This document shows, piece by piece, positions 15,496 to 24,265 of a stretch of 64,000 bases of DNA. Every line of letters starts with the position of its first letter. The stretch's first letter is position 1. The notes below the pieces were generated by a model. The model searched no databases. It saw only the letters and a program-made list of their open reading frames with translations, and was not told where the DNA came from. Source of the stretch: Sulfitobacter brevis (lineage in GTDB: Bacteria; Pseudomonadota; Alphaproteobacteria; Rhodobacterales; Rhodobacteraceae). The position numbers were made by a program, and so were the translations under genes. The stretch is taken from assembly GCF_900112755.1 (NCBI RefSeq), contig NZ_FOMW01000001.1, forward strand, positions 1-64,000. Direction: 5' to 3'.

Positions 15496-16215
15496 ATGAT
15501 CCTGTACCCCGCCATCGACCTCAAAGACGGACAGGCCGTGCGCCTAGTGCGCGGCGACATGGACCAAGCCACCGTGTTCAGCGATGACCCCGCCGCACAG
15601 GCCCGCGCTTTCGTAGAGGCGGGCTGCGAATGGCTGCACCTTGTCGACCTCAACGGGGCCTTTGCCGGTGAGCCTGTGAACGCCGCCCCTGTCGAGGCAA
15701 TCCTCAAAGCCTGCAGGGTCCCTGCCCAACTCGGCGGCGGCATCCGCGACATGGCGACCATTGAACGCTGGCTCGACAAAGGTCTGGCACGGGTCATCCT
15801 CGGCACCGTCGCGGTGGAGAACCCTGCCCTCGTCCGCGAAGCCGCAGCAGCCTTCCCCGGTCACGTGGCTGTCGGTATTGATGCCCGCAATGGTCTGGTC
15901 GCCACCAAGGGCTGGGCCGACCAAACGGATGTCAAAGTCACCGACCTCGCCCGTTCTTTCGAGGACGCAGGCGTCGCCGCGATCATCTACACCGACATCG
16001 ACCGTGACGGCGCGATGGGCGGCCCGAATGTCTCCGCCACTGCGGCCCTCGCAAAGGCCGTCAGCATTCCGGTGATTGCCTCCGGTGGGGTTTCTTCGCT
16101 CGATGATCTCATCGCCCTGCGTGATACCGGCGTCATCGAAGGCGCAATCTCGGGCCGCGCCCTATATGATGGTGCGATCGACCTTGGCGCCGCCCTCACA
16201 GCCCTGCGCAGCTAA
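15496..16215 (+). CDS. hisA: Phosphoribosylformimino-5-aminoimidazole carboxamide ribotide isomerase
   Basis: Isomerises ProFAR to PRFAR, the substrate of HisFH. The 239-residue TIM barrel has the catalytic aspartates in [14 protein letters not shown] and in [16 protein letters not shown], and the phosphate-binding loops GGGIRD and [10 protein letters not shown]. The ATG at 15496 begins the canonical [12 protein letters not shown]; the upstream frame to 15421 has no family match. hisF starts 78 bases downstream. Confidence 0.96.
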   Translation: MILYPAIDLKDGQAVRLVRGDMDQATVFSDDPAAQARAFVEAGCEWLHLVDLNGAFAGEPVNAAPVEAILKACRVPAQLGGGIRDMATIERWLDKGLARVILGTVAVENPALVREAAAAFPGHVAVGIDARNGLVATKGWADQTDVKVTDLARSFEDAGVAAIIYTDIDRDGAMGGPNVSATAALAKAVSIPVIASGGVSSLDDLIALRDTGVIEGAISGRALYDGAIDLGAALTALRS

Positions 16216-16293
16216 CCGCATTTTGCCGATCCGCGCGGGCCATGACAACCCGCGCCGCTTGCCACCCTCACCGCCGGAGCCTAGACAGTCCCC

Positions 16294-17055
16294 ATGCTGA
16301 AAACCCGCATCATCCCCTGTCTCGATGTCGCCGATGGCCGCGTCGTCAAAGGCGTGAACTTTGTTGGCCTGCGCGACGCTGGTGATCCGGTCGATGCCGC
16401 CATCGCCTATGACGCTGCTGGCGCCGACGAACTGTGCTTTCTCGACATCCATGCCACCCATGAAAACCGTGGCACGATGTTCGATCTGGTGCGCCGCACG
16501 GCCGAGCATTGCTACATCCCGCTCACCGTGGGCGGCGGCGTGCGCACCTCGGCAGACGTGCGGGCGCTCCTGCTCGCGGGGGCCGATAAGGTCAGCTTTA
16601 ACTCCGCCGCTGTGGCCGACCCCGACGTTATCGCCCGCGCCGCCGACCAGTTCGGCAGCCAATGCATCGTCTGCGCCATCGACGCCAAAACCGTCAGCCC
16701 CGGCAAATGGGAAATCTTCACCCACGGTGGCCGCAAACCAACCGGCATCGACGCCGTAGAATTCGCCCGCCTTGTCACCGCAAAAGGTGCCGGAGAAATC
16801 CTGCTCACCTCGATGGACCGCGATGGCACCCGCGCCGGTTTCAACTTGCCCCTAACCCGCGCGATCAGCGATGCGGTCAAGGTGCCAGTCATTGCCTCGG
16901 GCGGTGTCGGCACACTTGATCACCTCGTCGACGGCGTCCTCGAAGGCGGCGCTTCTGCCGTGCTCGCGGCGTCGATCTTCCACTTTGGCGAGTTCACCGT
17001 GGCACAGGCCAAGGCCCATATGGCCGCCGCCGGCATCCCCGTGAGGCTCTCATGA
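16294..17055 (+). CDS. hisF: Imidazole glycerol phosphate synthase, cyclase subunit
   Basis: Uses ammonia from HisH to convert PRFAR to imidazole glycerol phosphate and AICAR, a link to purine synthesis. The 253-residue TIM barrel has the two catalytic aspartates in [17 protein letters not shown] and in [15 protein letters not shown], the phosphate loops VGGGVRT and [10 protein letters not shown], and the usual C-terminal [10 protein letters not shown] helix. Its stop overlaps the hisE start in ATGA (17052-17055). Confidence 0.96.
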   Translation: MLKTRIIPCLDVADGRVVKGVNFVGLRDAGDPVDAAIAYDAAGADELCFLDIHATHENRGTMFDLVRRTAEHCYIPLTVGGGVRTSADVRALLLAGADKVSFNSAAVADPDVIARAADQFGSQCIVCAIDAKTVSPGKWEIFTHGGRKPTGIDAVEFARLVTAKGAGEILLTSMDRDGTRAGFNLPLTRAISDAVKVPVIASGGVGTLDHLVDGVLEGGASAVLAASIFHFGEFTVAQAKAHMAAAGIPVRLS

Positions 17056-17357
17056 CCCTAGAAGACCTTTATGCCACAATCCTTGCCCGCAAATCCGCCG
17101 ATCCCGACAGCAGCTGGACCGCGCAACTCCTCGCCAAAGGTCCCGAGAAATGTGCCAAAAAATTCGGTGAAGAAGCCATCGAGGCCATCATCGAAGCGGT
17201 AAAAGGCGATCAAGACGCCCTGTGTTCTGAGGCCGCAGACGTGCTCTACCACCTTCTGGTGATGCTCGCTGCCCGCGACGTATCCTTGCAATCGGTCCTC
17301 GACGAACTCGACCGCCGCCAGACCCGCTCAGGACTGCAAGAAAAAGCGGCGCGTTAA
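17052..17357 (+). CDS. hisE: Phosphoribosyl-ATP pyrophosphatase
   Basis: Hydrolyses phosphoribosyl-ATP to phosphoribosyl-AMP, step two of histidine synthesis. This 101-residue all-helical MazG-like enzyme has the metal-binding [10 protein letters not shown] and [17 protein letters not shown] motifs and the substrate loop [17 protein letters not shown]. It overlaps hisF by 4 bases and ends the forward histidine cluster. hisI is not in the window, so the HisIE activities are separate here. Confidence 0.95.
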   Translation: MTLEDLYATILARKSADPDSSWTAQLLAKGPEKCAKKFGEEAIEAIIEAVKGDQDALCSEAADVLYHLLVMLAARDVSLQSVLDELDRRQTRSGLQEKAAR

Positions 17358-17421
17358 CGCTCTTTCTGGCCGGAGATATTCTGTGGGAAGTTTGAAGCCG
17401 CAAAGCCCTCTCATCCAGGCA

Positions 17422-17889
17422 TCACAACTTGCTCGAAATCCGCCCAGTCGCGAATCCCCCCATCCGCAATTCCCCGAACAGACGCTGATATTCAATCTTG
17501 GGGCAGCGGCCCTCAATCACGGTGACCCCACGCGCTTCTGCCACAGCAGCAGCTTGCGGGTGCCGCACGCCGATCTGCATCCAGATCGTCTGCAATTCGG
17601 GAAATGTGGCCAAAGCCTCGTCGACAATTTCCGGCACCGCATCGGACCTGCGGAAAATATCCACCATGTCTACAGATCCCTCGATCTCGCTCAAAGAGGC
17701 GCAGATTTTCTTGTCAAACAGCGTCTCGCCCGCGTGCATCGGGTTCACCGGCACAACGTCAAAGCCCTTCAGCCCCAAATACCGCGCGACAAAATAGCTT
17801 GGCCGCACAGGGTTCATCGACACGCCGACCACTGCGATCCGCTTGGTCTGCTCAAAAATCAACCTGAAAAGACTGTCCGGATAGCTCAT
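17422..17889 (-). CDS. CoA-binding domain protein (YccU-like)
   Basis: A 155-residue Rossmann-fold protein: IAVVGVSMNPVRPSYFVARY, a nucleotide-binding turn, then GFDVVPVNPMHAGETLFDKK, VDIFRRSDAVPEIVDEAL, IWMQIGVRHPQAAAVAEARG and VIEGRCPKIEYQRLFGEL. This is the stand-alone CoA-binding domain related to succinyl-CoA synthetase alpha. The function is not established; a CoA-sensing or protective role has been proposed for relatives. The ATG at 17889 is the first start that gives the conserved N-terminus (MSYPDSLFRLIFEQTK). It converges on hisE with a 64-base gap. Confidence 0.88.
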   Translation of the reverse strand: MSYPDSLFRLIFEQTKRIAVVGVSMNPVRPSYFVARYLGLKGFDVVPVNPMHAGETLFDKKICASLSEIEGSVDMVDIFRRSDAVPEIVDEALATFPELQTIWMQIGVRHPQAAAVAEARGVTVIEGRCPKIEYQRLFGELRMGGFATGRISSKL

Positions 17890-17937
17890 CGCCCGCCCCT
17901 GTGCTGTACTGCCATACCCTAGCGCGGCACTGCGGCA

Positions 17938-17971
17938 GAAAAAAGCGCCCCGTGGTGAAAACCAGGGGCGC
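17938..17971 (-). terminator. Rho-independent terminator of the zinc-ribbon gene
   Basis: On the minus strand GCGCCCC ... GGGGCGC with a 13-base loop is followed by TTTTTT. It lies 172 bases downstream of the zinc-ribbon gene stop and ends the rlmB/zinc-ribbon unit. Confidence 0.75.
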
Positions 17972-18142
17972 AAAGGTATGGAACGAGGGACAGTAAATAC
18001 GGCAGACCGGACGTTCCAGTTCCGGTGCCTTGCAATGAAGGTAATCACCAGCGTCGCCAATCAAAGAGGCAGCCCCGAAAAGACGATGAAACCGGCCATA
18101 ATCAGCCTATTCTGGCGACATCCCGCCACAAACAGCCTGCTT

Positions 18143-18451
18143 TCAGTCAAAGATATCTTCGACGAAGTCGAAAGCCTCTTCCAACAGGTCGCGATACCAC
18201 GGCTTGCGTTTGCGCGGTTTCGCGTAGCTCTGGTGGCGTTTCGCCGCTTTAACGGGGATCGTAGCGCGCCCTCGCTGCGGCCTCTGATGCGTCACTGCTG
18301 CGGGCCGCGCCTCCTCCACCCGAAGTGCCTTGAACTGGCTCAGCGGTGCGCCACAACTGGCACAGGCCAGCATGTGCCGGCCTCGGTCCAGTTGCAGAAT
18401 CGTCTTGCTGCCACAATGGCAACAGGTCGCGATCTTGGTCGGATAGGCGAT
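18143..18451 (-). CDS. Zinc-ribbon protein with no canonical start codon
   Basis: A protein of about 102 residues that begins 17 bases after the rlmB stop. It has a two-CxxC zinc ribbon (PTKIATCCHCGSKTI and HMLACASCGAPLSQFK), a basic middle and an acidic helical end (WYRDLLEEAFDFVEDIFD). The first ATG in frame (18373) lies in the middle of the zinc ribbon and would discard two of the four cysteine positions. Between the upstream in-frame stop (18472-18470) and that ATG there is no ATG, GTG or TTG. AGAGGGG at about 18466-18460 is a good ribosome binding site for an ATC codon at 18451. From memory, relatives start near the KIATCC motif. Coupling to rlmB translation is plausible. Confidence 0.6.
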   Translation of the reverse strand: MAYPTKIATCCHCGSKTILQLDRGRHMLACASCGAPLSQFKALRVEEARPAAVTHQRPQRGRATIPVKAAKRHQSYAKPRKRKPWYRDLLEEAFDFVEDIFD

Positions 18452-18465
18452 AGCAGCAGCCCCTC

Positions 18466-19242
18466 TTAGCTATGGTTGCGCGATGCATATAGGGCGATCG
18501 CCGCCGCGTTCGAGACATTGAGCGAGCCAAACCGCCCCGATGCGTCAATCCGTACCAAATGATCGACGGTTTCTTTGGTTTTCTCGCGCAGACCCGGCCC
18601 TTCAGCCCCCAAAACCAGTGCCACAGGGCGATCACGCCGACCCTCAACGGCAGTTTCGATACTCATCTCGGCCTCGCCGTCGAGCCCGAGCACCACATAG
18701 CCCATTTGTTGCAAGCTGGTGATCGCATCCGAAAGGTTACGCACCCGCAGATAGGGCTGGCGTTCAAGTGCACCTGAGGCGGTCTTGGCCAACGCGCCGG
18801 TTTCCGGCGCCGAGTGGTGCCGTGTTCCGATCACAGCAGACGCGCCCATCACCTCGGCCGAACGTAGAATCGCCCCGACGTTATGCGGGTCCGTTACACG
18901 GTCGAGCAAAATCACCCGTGGTGCGACATCGCCAATGCAAACATCCTCAAGGCGGCCCCAATCCAGCGGTTTGACCTCCAACACGGCGCCCTGATGCACC
19001 GAATTCGGGTCGAGCGGCGGGCGGAATTTGCGCGGATCAACAATCTCGGGCGTGATTCCCGCCTCGGCGATCGCATCTTCGAGCTTGGCAGCCGCATTCG
19101 GCGTCACCATCAACGTCAATTTTTCGCGCTTCGGATTGACCAACGCATCGCGCACCGCATGCAGTCCAAACAGCCAAAGCGTGGTATTTGCCTCGGCCTT
19201 TTTGTCCTGTTCTTTCTGTACGACCCACTTCGGTTTCTTCAT
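18466..19242 (-). CDS. rlmB: 23S rRNA (guanosine-2'-O-)-methyltransferase RlmB family
   Basis: A SpoU-family RNA 2'-O-ribose methyltransferase of 258 residues. Motif 1 is DRVTDPHNVGAILRSAEVMG, motif 2 is ALVLGAEGPGLREKTKE and motif 3 is FGSLNVSNAAAIALYASR, together forming the trefoil-knot AdoMet site. The N-terminal substrate-binding domain (WLFGLHAVRDALVNPKREK) fits RlmB, which modifies G2251 of 23S rRNA; TrmH-type relatives are the alternative. It is divergent from tRNA-Tyr with about 110 bases between them. Confidence 0.9.
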   Translation of the reverse strand: MKKPKWVVQKEQDKKAEANTTLWLFGLHAVRDALVNPKREKLTLMVTPNAAAKLEDAIAEAGITPEIVDPRKFRPPLDPNSVHQGAVLEVKPLDWGRLEDVCIGDVAPRVILLDRVTDPHNVGAILRSAEVMGASAVIGTRHHSAPETGALAKTASGALERQPYLRVRNLSDAITSLQQMGYVVLGLDGEAEMSIETAVEGRRDRPVALVLGAEGPGLREKTKETVDHLVRIDASGRFGSLNVSNAAAIALYASRNHS

Positions 19243-19355
19243 GACTTTGCCTTTACTCTCACGCCTTGCGGATTTTGCGTCGCATTTCGCCTTGACGCCC
19301 TTAAGACCCGCTTGTAATCACGCCTCCACGTCCGGTGCAATGCACCAGGCTAAGT

Positions 19356-19439
19356 GGGCGACAGGCCGCAAGGTGTGGCAGGGGACTGTAACTCCCTCGC
19401 GGAGACGCACGCCTGGTTCGATTCCAGGGTCGCCCACCA
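19356..19439 (+). tRNA. tRNA-Tyr (anticodon GTA)
   Basis: Begins GGGCGACAGGCCGCAAGGTG. The acceptor GGGCGAC pairs with GTCGCCC, the anticodon arm is GGGGA-CTGTAAC-TCCCT with anticodon GTA, there is a long class II variable arm (CGCGGAGACGCA) and a T arm CCTGG-TTCGATT-CCAGG. Discriminator A and CCA are encoded (19436-19439). Confidence 0.95.
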
Positions 19440-19521
19440 CTTTCCCTCCTCCCGTTGTGCTAAAATGACCCCCTCAGGGGCGCCGACAGTATCCTTCGGA
19501 GATTGCTCCAGCGGACGAGGT

Positions 19522-20043
19522 TCACGGGATCAACACCGCCCCGCGCTCAAATGTCGCCTCATCCACCTTGAGGTCATCATAGACGACCCGCACCTTTACC
19601 GTCTGAACTGACCCTTCCGGCATCGCCCGATACGGCAGCCCATCTTGTTCCAGCACCGCATTGGGCGTTGCGAGATCTTTATGGCAGGGCGGCAATGGCC
19701 AGTCCTGCAACGGCGCGCCATTGATCGATATCGCCATCGCCGCCCACCCGCAGCGCCAACTCCACAAATGCGTCACGTAAACCAAATCCTGCCCATCATA
19801 GACACGCACCGCGACCCAACTCGCCTTGGTCGCCTCCAGTATCGGCCTGATTTCCATGGCCGTCGTGAATTTTCCGGAAGGCGTTTGCGGCTCCGCTACC
19901 AATCCTTCATTACCTGCATTTTCGGCACCCGCACCTGCCGCGCTTTCCGCTCCCAAATTCGCACCCGGCCCCGCCGCTTTTGCTCCTTGCGAAACCGCAC
20001 CGTTCAACCCAACCGCCAATATCGCAAACATGAAATCGAGCAT
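19522..20043 (-). CDS. Secreted conserved protein of unknown function
   Basis: A 173-residue protein with an N-terminal hydrophobic signal (MLDFMFAILAVGLNGAVSQG), an Ala/Gly-rich low-complexity linker (about 20-45), and a conserved domain: GKFTTAMEIRPILEATKASW, VAVRVYDGQDLVYVTHLWSW, RCGWAAMAISINGAPLQDWP, LPPCHKDLATPNAVLEQDG and SVQTVKVRVVYDDLKVDEAT. The paired cysteines in WSWRCG and LPPCH probably form a disulfide. I know this as an unnamed Rhodobacterales periplasmic family. The ATG at 20043 is preferred over a GTG at 20052 because GAGG is better spaced for it. Confidence 0.75.
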   Translation of the reverse strand: MLDFMFAILAVGLNGAVSQGAKAAGPGANLGAESAAGAGAENAGNEGLVAEPQTPSGKFTTAMEIRPILEATKASWVAVRVYDGQDLVYVTHLWSWRCGWAAMAISINGAPLQDWPLPPCHKDLATPNAVLEQDGLPYRAMPEGSVQTVKVRVVYDDLKVDEATFERGAVLIP

Positions 20044-20139
20044 AAATATCACCTCGTCCCAGTCCGGCAGAATTGCCGTCTTTTCCTTTGCTTCTCTGCC
20101 CCTATACTAATGACAAAAGATCAAAGGCACGCATCGAGT

Positions 20140-21144
20140 ATGGCACGCAAACCGCAGCCCTCGCAAATTTTCAACGTAGCGGTCGTCGCACAGCAGGGCA
20201 GATTGGCCTATGAGGCGCTGCTCTTTGCGGCCTCCCTGCGCCAGTGCAGTCCGGATTTCAAAGGCAGGTTGCTGGTGATGGAGCCCCAGCCCGGTCCGCT
20301 ATGGAACACCGATCCCACCATTCAAAGCGACGAGGTGCGCGAAGCCCTTGTCGATCTCGGGGCCGAGATCGTTCCGTTTCATTCTAAGCATTTCGGCAGC
20401 ACCTACCCCTACGGCAACAAGATCGAGATGCTTTCAGCCCTGCCCAAGCGCGAGCCTTTCGTATTCTTCGACACCGACACCTTGATCACCGGCGATCTGA
20501 CCCGCGTGCCGTTCGATTTTGCACGCCCCGGCGCCTCCCTGCGCCGCGAAGGCACTTGGCCAATCCCGCAACTCTACGGACCGGGGTACACAGGCTTGTG
20601 GAAATCGCTCTACGACAAATTCGGCATCGACTTCCCAAGCAGCCTCGATCTGAGCCAGCCCGACGAATACTGGCGCCGCTACCTCTACTTCAACGCGGGC
20701 TTTTTCTACTACCGGTGCCCGCACGAGTTCGGTGAAAAATTCCTGGATTATGCTGTGGCCATCCGCGACACCCCACCGGTCGAACTTTGCTGCCAAAGCT
20801 TCGATCCCTGGCTGGACCAGATCGCCCTGCCCCTCGTGATCCACGCATTGGGCGGCAGTCGCGACGCGTTGCCTGATGGGCTGCTCGACGGCGAAGTCTC
20901 TTGCCACTACCGCCTACTGCCACTGCTCTACGCGCGCGAAAGCGATCGCGCCGTCGAAGTGCTGGAACAGATCGCCGCACCAAACAAGATCAAGAAAGTC
21001 CTCAAGGGCCATGATGCAATCAAGCGGATGATCTTCCAAGGCCGTGGGGAAAAGGTGCGCGCCTTGTTTGATCAGGACGACCTGCCGCGTAAGGAACAGG
21101 CCATCCGCAACCGCATTAAATCAAACGGCTTCTGGATGCGCTGA
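20140..21144 (+). CDS. Nucleotide-sugar glycosyltransferase-like protein
   Basis: A 334-residue cytoplasmic protein with a GT-A type fold: FNVAVVAQQGRLAYEALLFA, then GNKIEMLSALPKREPFVFFD followed by the metal-binding DTD (FFDTDTLITGD at about 108-118), and a later NAGFFYYRCPHEF and CQSFDPWLDQIALPL. This resembles family 8-like glycosyltransferases. Acceptor and donor are unknown. A second in-frame ATG at 20110 would add ten residues; 20140 is chosen for its conserved-looking MARKPQPSQIFNVAVV. No other polysaccharide gene is adjacent; the capsule genes are 36 kb away. Confidence 0.7.
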   Translation: MARKPQPSQIFNVAVVAQQGRLAYEALLFAASLRQCSPDFKGRLLVMEPQPGPLWNTDPTIQSDEVREALVDLGAEIVPFHSKHFGSTYPYGNKIEMLSALPKREPFVFFDTDTLITGDLTRVPFDFARPGASLRREGTWPIPQLYGPGYTGLWKSLYDKFGIDFPSSLDLSQPDEYWRRYLYFNAGFFYYRCPHEFGEKFLDYAVAIRDTPPVELCCQSFDPWLDQIALPLVIHALGGSRDALPDGLLDGEVSCHYRLLPLLYARESDRAVEVLEQIAAPNKIKKVLKGHDAIKRMIFQGRGEKVRALFDQDDLPRKEQAIRNRIKSNGFWMR

Positions 21145-21370
21145 CCCGCCCGCGTTTTTGACCACAAAAACCCCAGATGTGGTCCGGTGAGGGCTGCGCG
21201 CCCCAGTGCTTTCAACTGCCAGAACGCCCCATTCCCCGCCCCGTTCTCAGGCCCCATTTTGCAAAGGGGATGGGTCCCGATCATCTCAAGGAACCTGCAA
21301 AACACAGACAGTTGAGCGCCACAGAAATACCGCCTACACCTTTGGCAACAGATTTTCAGGAGGACCACCA

Positions 21371-22663
21371 ATGACAGATGCACCCACACACGGCTTTGAC
21401 ACCCTGCAAATTCACGCAGGCGCACGCCCCGATCCTGCAACCGGCGCCCGCCAGACACCGATCTATCAGACCACAGCCTATGTCTTCCGTGACGCCGACC
21501 ACGCAGCGGCACTCTTCAACCTCCAAGAGGTCGGCTTTATCTACTCACGCCTGACCAACCCGACTGTCGCCGTCCTGCAAGAGCGTATCGCCACTCTAGA
21601 AGGGGGCGTCGGCGCCGTCTGTTGCTCCTCGGGCCATGCCGCGCAGATCATGGCGATTTTCCCGCTGATGGGTCCGGGCAAAAACATTATCGCCTCGACG
21701 CGCCTCTATGGCGGCACGATGACCCAGTTCGGCCAAACCATCAAACGCTTCGGCTGGAACTGCAAATTCGTGGATTTCGACGATCTCGATGCAGTGCGTG
21801 CCGCAGTTGACGACGACACCCGCGCCATTTTTGGCGAAGCGATTGCCAACCCCGGCGGCTATATCATGGACGTGCGCGCTATCGCCGATATCGCCGATGA
21901 GGCAGGCGTGCCGCTGATCATCGATAACACCACCGCCACTCCCTACCTGTGCCGCCCGATCGAGCTTGGCGCGACCCTTGTGGTACACTCAACGACGAAA
22001 TACCTCACTGGCAATGGCACCGTGACTGGCGGTTGCGTGGTCGACTCGGGCAAGTTTGACTGGTCCGCCAACGACAAATTCCCCTCCCTCTCGCAGCCCG
22101 AGCCTGCCTATCATGGCCTCAAGTTCCACGAGACCTTTGGCGCGCTGGCCTATACCTTCCACGGCATCGCCATCGGCCTGCGCGATCTGGGGATGACGAT
22201 GAATCCGCAAGCGGCGCATTATACTCTAATGGGCACCGAAACCCTGTCCCTGCGCATGGACCGCCACATTCAAAACGCCGAAACCATCGCCAAATGGCTG
22301 GAAAACGACGACCGGATCGAAAAGGTCACCTATGCAGGGCTGGAGTCCTCGCCCTATTTTGAGCGCGCGAAAAAGGTCTGTCCGAAAGGCGCGGGCGCGC
22401 TGTTCACTGTCGCGGTAAAGGGCGGCTATGATGCCTGCGTCAAACTGGTTAATGCGCTGGAAATCTTCAGCCATGTTGCAAACTTGGGCGATACGCGCTC
22501 GCTGGTCATCCACTCGGCTTCGACCACGCACCGGCAATTGACCCCCGAGCAGCAAGAGGCCGCAGGCGCCGGTGCCGGTGTCGTGCGTTTCTCCATCGGG
22601 ACCGAAGATGCCAAGGATCTGATCGCCGATCTTGATCAAGCGCTCGCAAAAGCTGTCGCCTGA
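21371..22663 (+). CDS. metY: O-acetylhomoserine aminocarboxypropyltransferase (sulfhydrylase)
   Basis: A pyridoxal-phosphate enzyme that makes homocysteine from O-acetylhomoserine and sulfide in methionine synthesis. The 430-residue protein shows ARQTPIYQTTAYVFRDADHA, YSRLTNPTVAVLQERIATLE, the PLP-lysine in VVHSTTKYLTGNGTVTGG, the IIDNTTATPYLCRPIELGA strand and the terminal SLVIHSASTTHRQLTPEQQ. Length is typical of MetY rather than the shorter MetB or MetC. AGGAGGA lies 7 bases before the ATG. The 226-base region upstream may be a regulated leader, but no known SAM riboswitch is recognisable. Confidence 0.93.
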   Translation: MTDAPTHGFDTLQIHAGARPDPATGARQTPIYQTTAYVFRDADHAAALFNLQEVGFIYSRLTNPTVAVLQERIATLEGGVGAVCCSSGHAAQIMAIFPLMGPGKNIIASTRLYGGTMTQFGQTIKRFGWNCKFVDFDDLDAVRAAVDDDTRAIFGEAIANPGGYIMDVRAIADIADEAGVPLIIDNTTATPYLCRPIELGATLVVHSTTKYLTGNGTVTGGCVVDSGKFDWSANDKFPSLSQPEPAYHGLKFHETFGALAYTFHGIAIGLRDLGMTMNPQAAHYTLMGTETLSLRMDRHIQNAETIAKWLENDDRIEKVTYAGLESSPYFERAKKVCPKGAGALFTVAVKGGYDACVKLVNALEIFSHVANLGDTRSLVIHSASTTHRQLTPEQQEAAGAGAGVVRFSIGTEDAKDLIADLDQALAKAVA

Positions 22664-22691
22664 AACTGGAAATTAGGCAACTAAACGAAAT

Positions 22692-22723
22692 GGGGCGTTT
22701 CGCGGGCAGGCGTGAAACGCCCC
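22692..22723 (+). terminator. Hairpin terminator after metY
   Basis: A perfect 10-bp stem GGGGCGTTTC / GAAACGCCCC around a 12-base loop, 29 bases after the metY stop. The T-run is weak (CTCTAGATTT). Confidence 0.6.
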
Positions 22724-22840
22724 TCTAGATTTAAGAACTCTTGCTCTGTTATCTCGCTTGTGCGCACCCAACCGACCTTTGTTGGCACTATTCGAAATGC
22801 AACAACCAGCAAGACAGCGCTAAAGCGAGGTATATGCAAA

Positions 22841-23332
22841 ATGTTAGTCCGACGACTTTCCGGAGAAGACGCGGCCGAGTTCCAAGCCCTTAGGCTTGAG
22901 GGGCTCAAACACCATCCAGAAGCCTTTGGTGCATCTTATGAAGATGAAGTCGCCCTGCCGCTCTCGCTGGTATCGCAAAGACTTTCTGCTGGCGTGGTCA
23001 TTGGCGGATCTTGCGACGGTCACGCGCTAGACGGTATGATCGGCGTAATGATGGGGCAGTCTGAGAAAGTCCGGCACATCGCCACGATCTGGGGAATGTA
23101 TGTCCGCCCGCAGGCGCGTGGAACGGGGTTGTCCTCTGAGTTGCTAAAAACAGCAATTGCAGAAGCCACTCCGAGTTGTCGCACAATCCATCTTTCTGTC
23201 GTTTCTACAAATGAGGCGGCGCGTCGCCTTTACCAGCGCGCTGGCTTTGTTGAATGGGCTGTGGATTCCGAAGCGCTGTTTGCAAATGGGTCTTTCCATG
23301 ATGAAATTTTGATGCGTCTGAGTGCTGAGTGA
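22841..23332 (+). CDS. GNAT-family N-acetyltransferase
   Basis: A 163-residue acetyltransferase: MLVRRLSGEDAAEFQALRLE at the start, strands IGVMMGQ and ATIWGMYVRPQARGTGLSSE with the acetyl-CoA pyrophosphate loop RPQARGTG, then TIHLSVVSTNEAARRLYQRA and GFVEWAV. The substrate is not predictable. GAGG at 22827-22830 precedes the ATG at 22841; the frame extension to 22712 runs back through the metY terminator and is not credible. Confidence 0.85.
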   Translation: MLVRRLSGEDAAEFQALRLEGLKHHPEAFGASYEDEVALPLSLVSQRLSAGVVIGGSCDGHALDGMIGVMMGQSEKVRHIATIWGMYVRPQARGTGLSSELLKTAIAEATPSCRTIHLSVVSTNEAARRLYQRAGFVEWAVDSEALFANGSFHDEILMRLSAE

Positions 23333-23400
23333 CCGTCCGGTTATCTGGCATACCAGCGGTCACTCAGATGAGCTAATTTTTCAAATCAAGAAACTGCTGC

Positions 23401-24096
23401 TTAGGGCGCGATCGCATAAACGATCGTAACCTGCGCGCGCACATCTACCTCACCACCCGCGACGGCATCACTCATCACGCTGCGCATCTGGGCCATTTCC
23501 ATGCCTTTGGGCTGCGCACCCATACTGCTTTCGGTCATGCGCTGGATCTGGCCGAGCTTTATGGAGGCGGCCTGCGCCAACTGCTCCGCCCGCAACCGCG
23601 CATCGGCGACAGCCAGCGCACGGGCCGTGGCCAGCGCCACAGAATCGTCCTTGAGGCCAAAGCTTAACCCGTTGAAATTATTGGCCCCGATCTCCAACAC
23701 GGCATCCATCATTGTGCCGAGTGTCGCGAGGTTCCGCACCCGCACGGTCACCGAATTGCCTGCCTCATAGCTTATGACCTGCGGCGCTTTGTCGGTATCA
23801 ATGGGGCGAGGGTCATAGACAGGGTTAAGGTAAAATTGACTGGTTTGCCGGTCAATATCCGCCACGCCGAGTTCGTCCAGCTTCACGAGGATCGCAGCCA
23901 CTGCGCCGGAAACCTGCAACATCGCGTCACGCGCACTGGGCGCCGTCTCGCGCACCCCAAGTGTGATCATCGCCATATCGGGCACAGCCGCATAGGTGCC
24001 CTCCCCCGTTACCACGACGCCCTGTTCGGGCATATCTGCGGCCACGCTACTTGCGACGCCAAGGCAAAATGCCAGCGCCAAATTCAGCAATTTCAT
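23401..24096 (-). CDS. Secreted SIMPL-domain (DUF541) protein
   Basis: A 231-residue periplasmic protein with a signal peptide (MKLLNLALAFCLGVASSVAA) and the SIMPL domain: VVVTGEGTYAAVPDMAMITL, DRQTSQFYLNPVYD, SYEAGNSVTVRVRNLATLGT, GANNFNGLSFGLKDDSVALA and ALAVADARLRAEQLAQAASI. SIMPL proteins form large oligomers and are linked to stress and signalling (named after a mouse signalling partner), but the bacterial role is unclear. The gene is divergent from the large envelope protein at 24266 with a 169-base shared upstream region. Confidence 0.88.
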   Translation of the reverse strand: MKLLNLALAFCLGVASSVAADMPEQGVVVTGEGTYAAVPDMAMITLGVRETAPSARDAMLQVSGAVAAILVKLDELGVADIDRQTSQFYLNPVYDPRPIDTDKAPQVISYEAGNSVTVRVRNLATLGTMMDAVLEIGANNFNGLSFGLKDDSVALATARALAVADARLRAEQLAQAASIKLGQIQRMTESSMGAQPKGMEMAQMRSVMSDAVAGGEVDVRAQVTIVYAIAP

Positions 24097-24265
24097 CGCG
24101 GAATACCTCCATACATTCGATGCATGGGCATATCTTCGCGTAGTGCCCTGCGCCGCGCAAGCCGGACTTTGGGTGCTCCCCTTTCCTTGAGCAAACTACC
24201 GCGCTATTCTTAACCAAACGTGCATGTGCATTTCCCCTGATTTTGAACTGAGTTAAGCTATCGCA

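Noticed and set aside
21145..21370. SAM riboswitch before metY
   Set aside because: I compared the leader with what I recall of the SAM-II pattern. The conserved pseudoknot elements could not be placed, so only an unassigned leader is noted. A covariance-model search would settle it.
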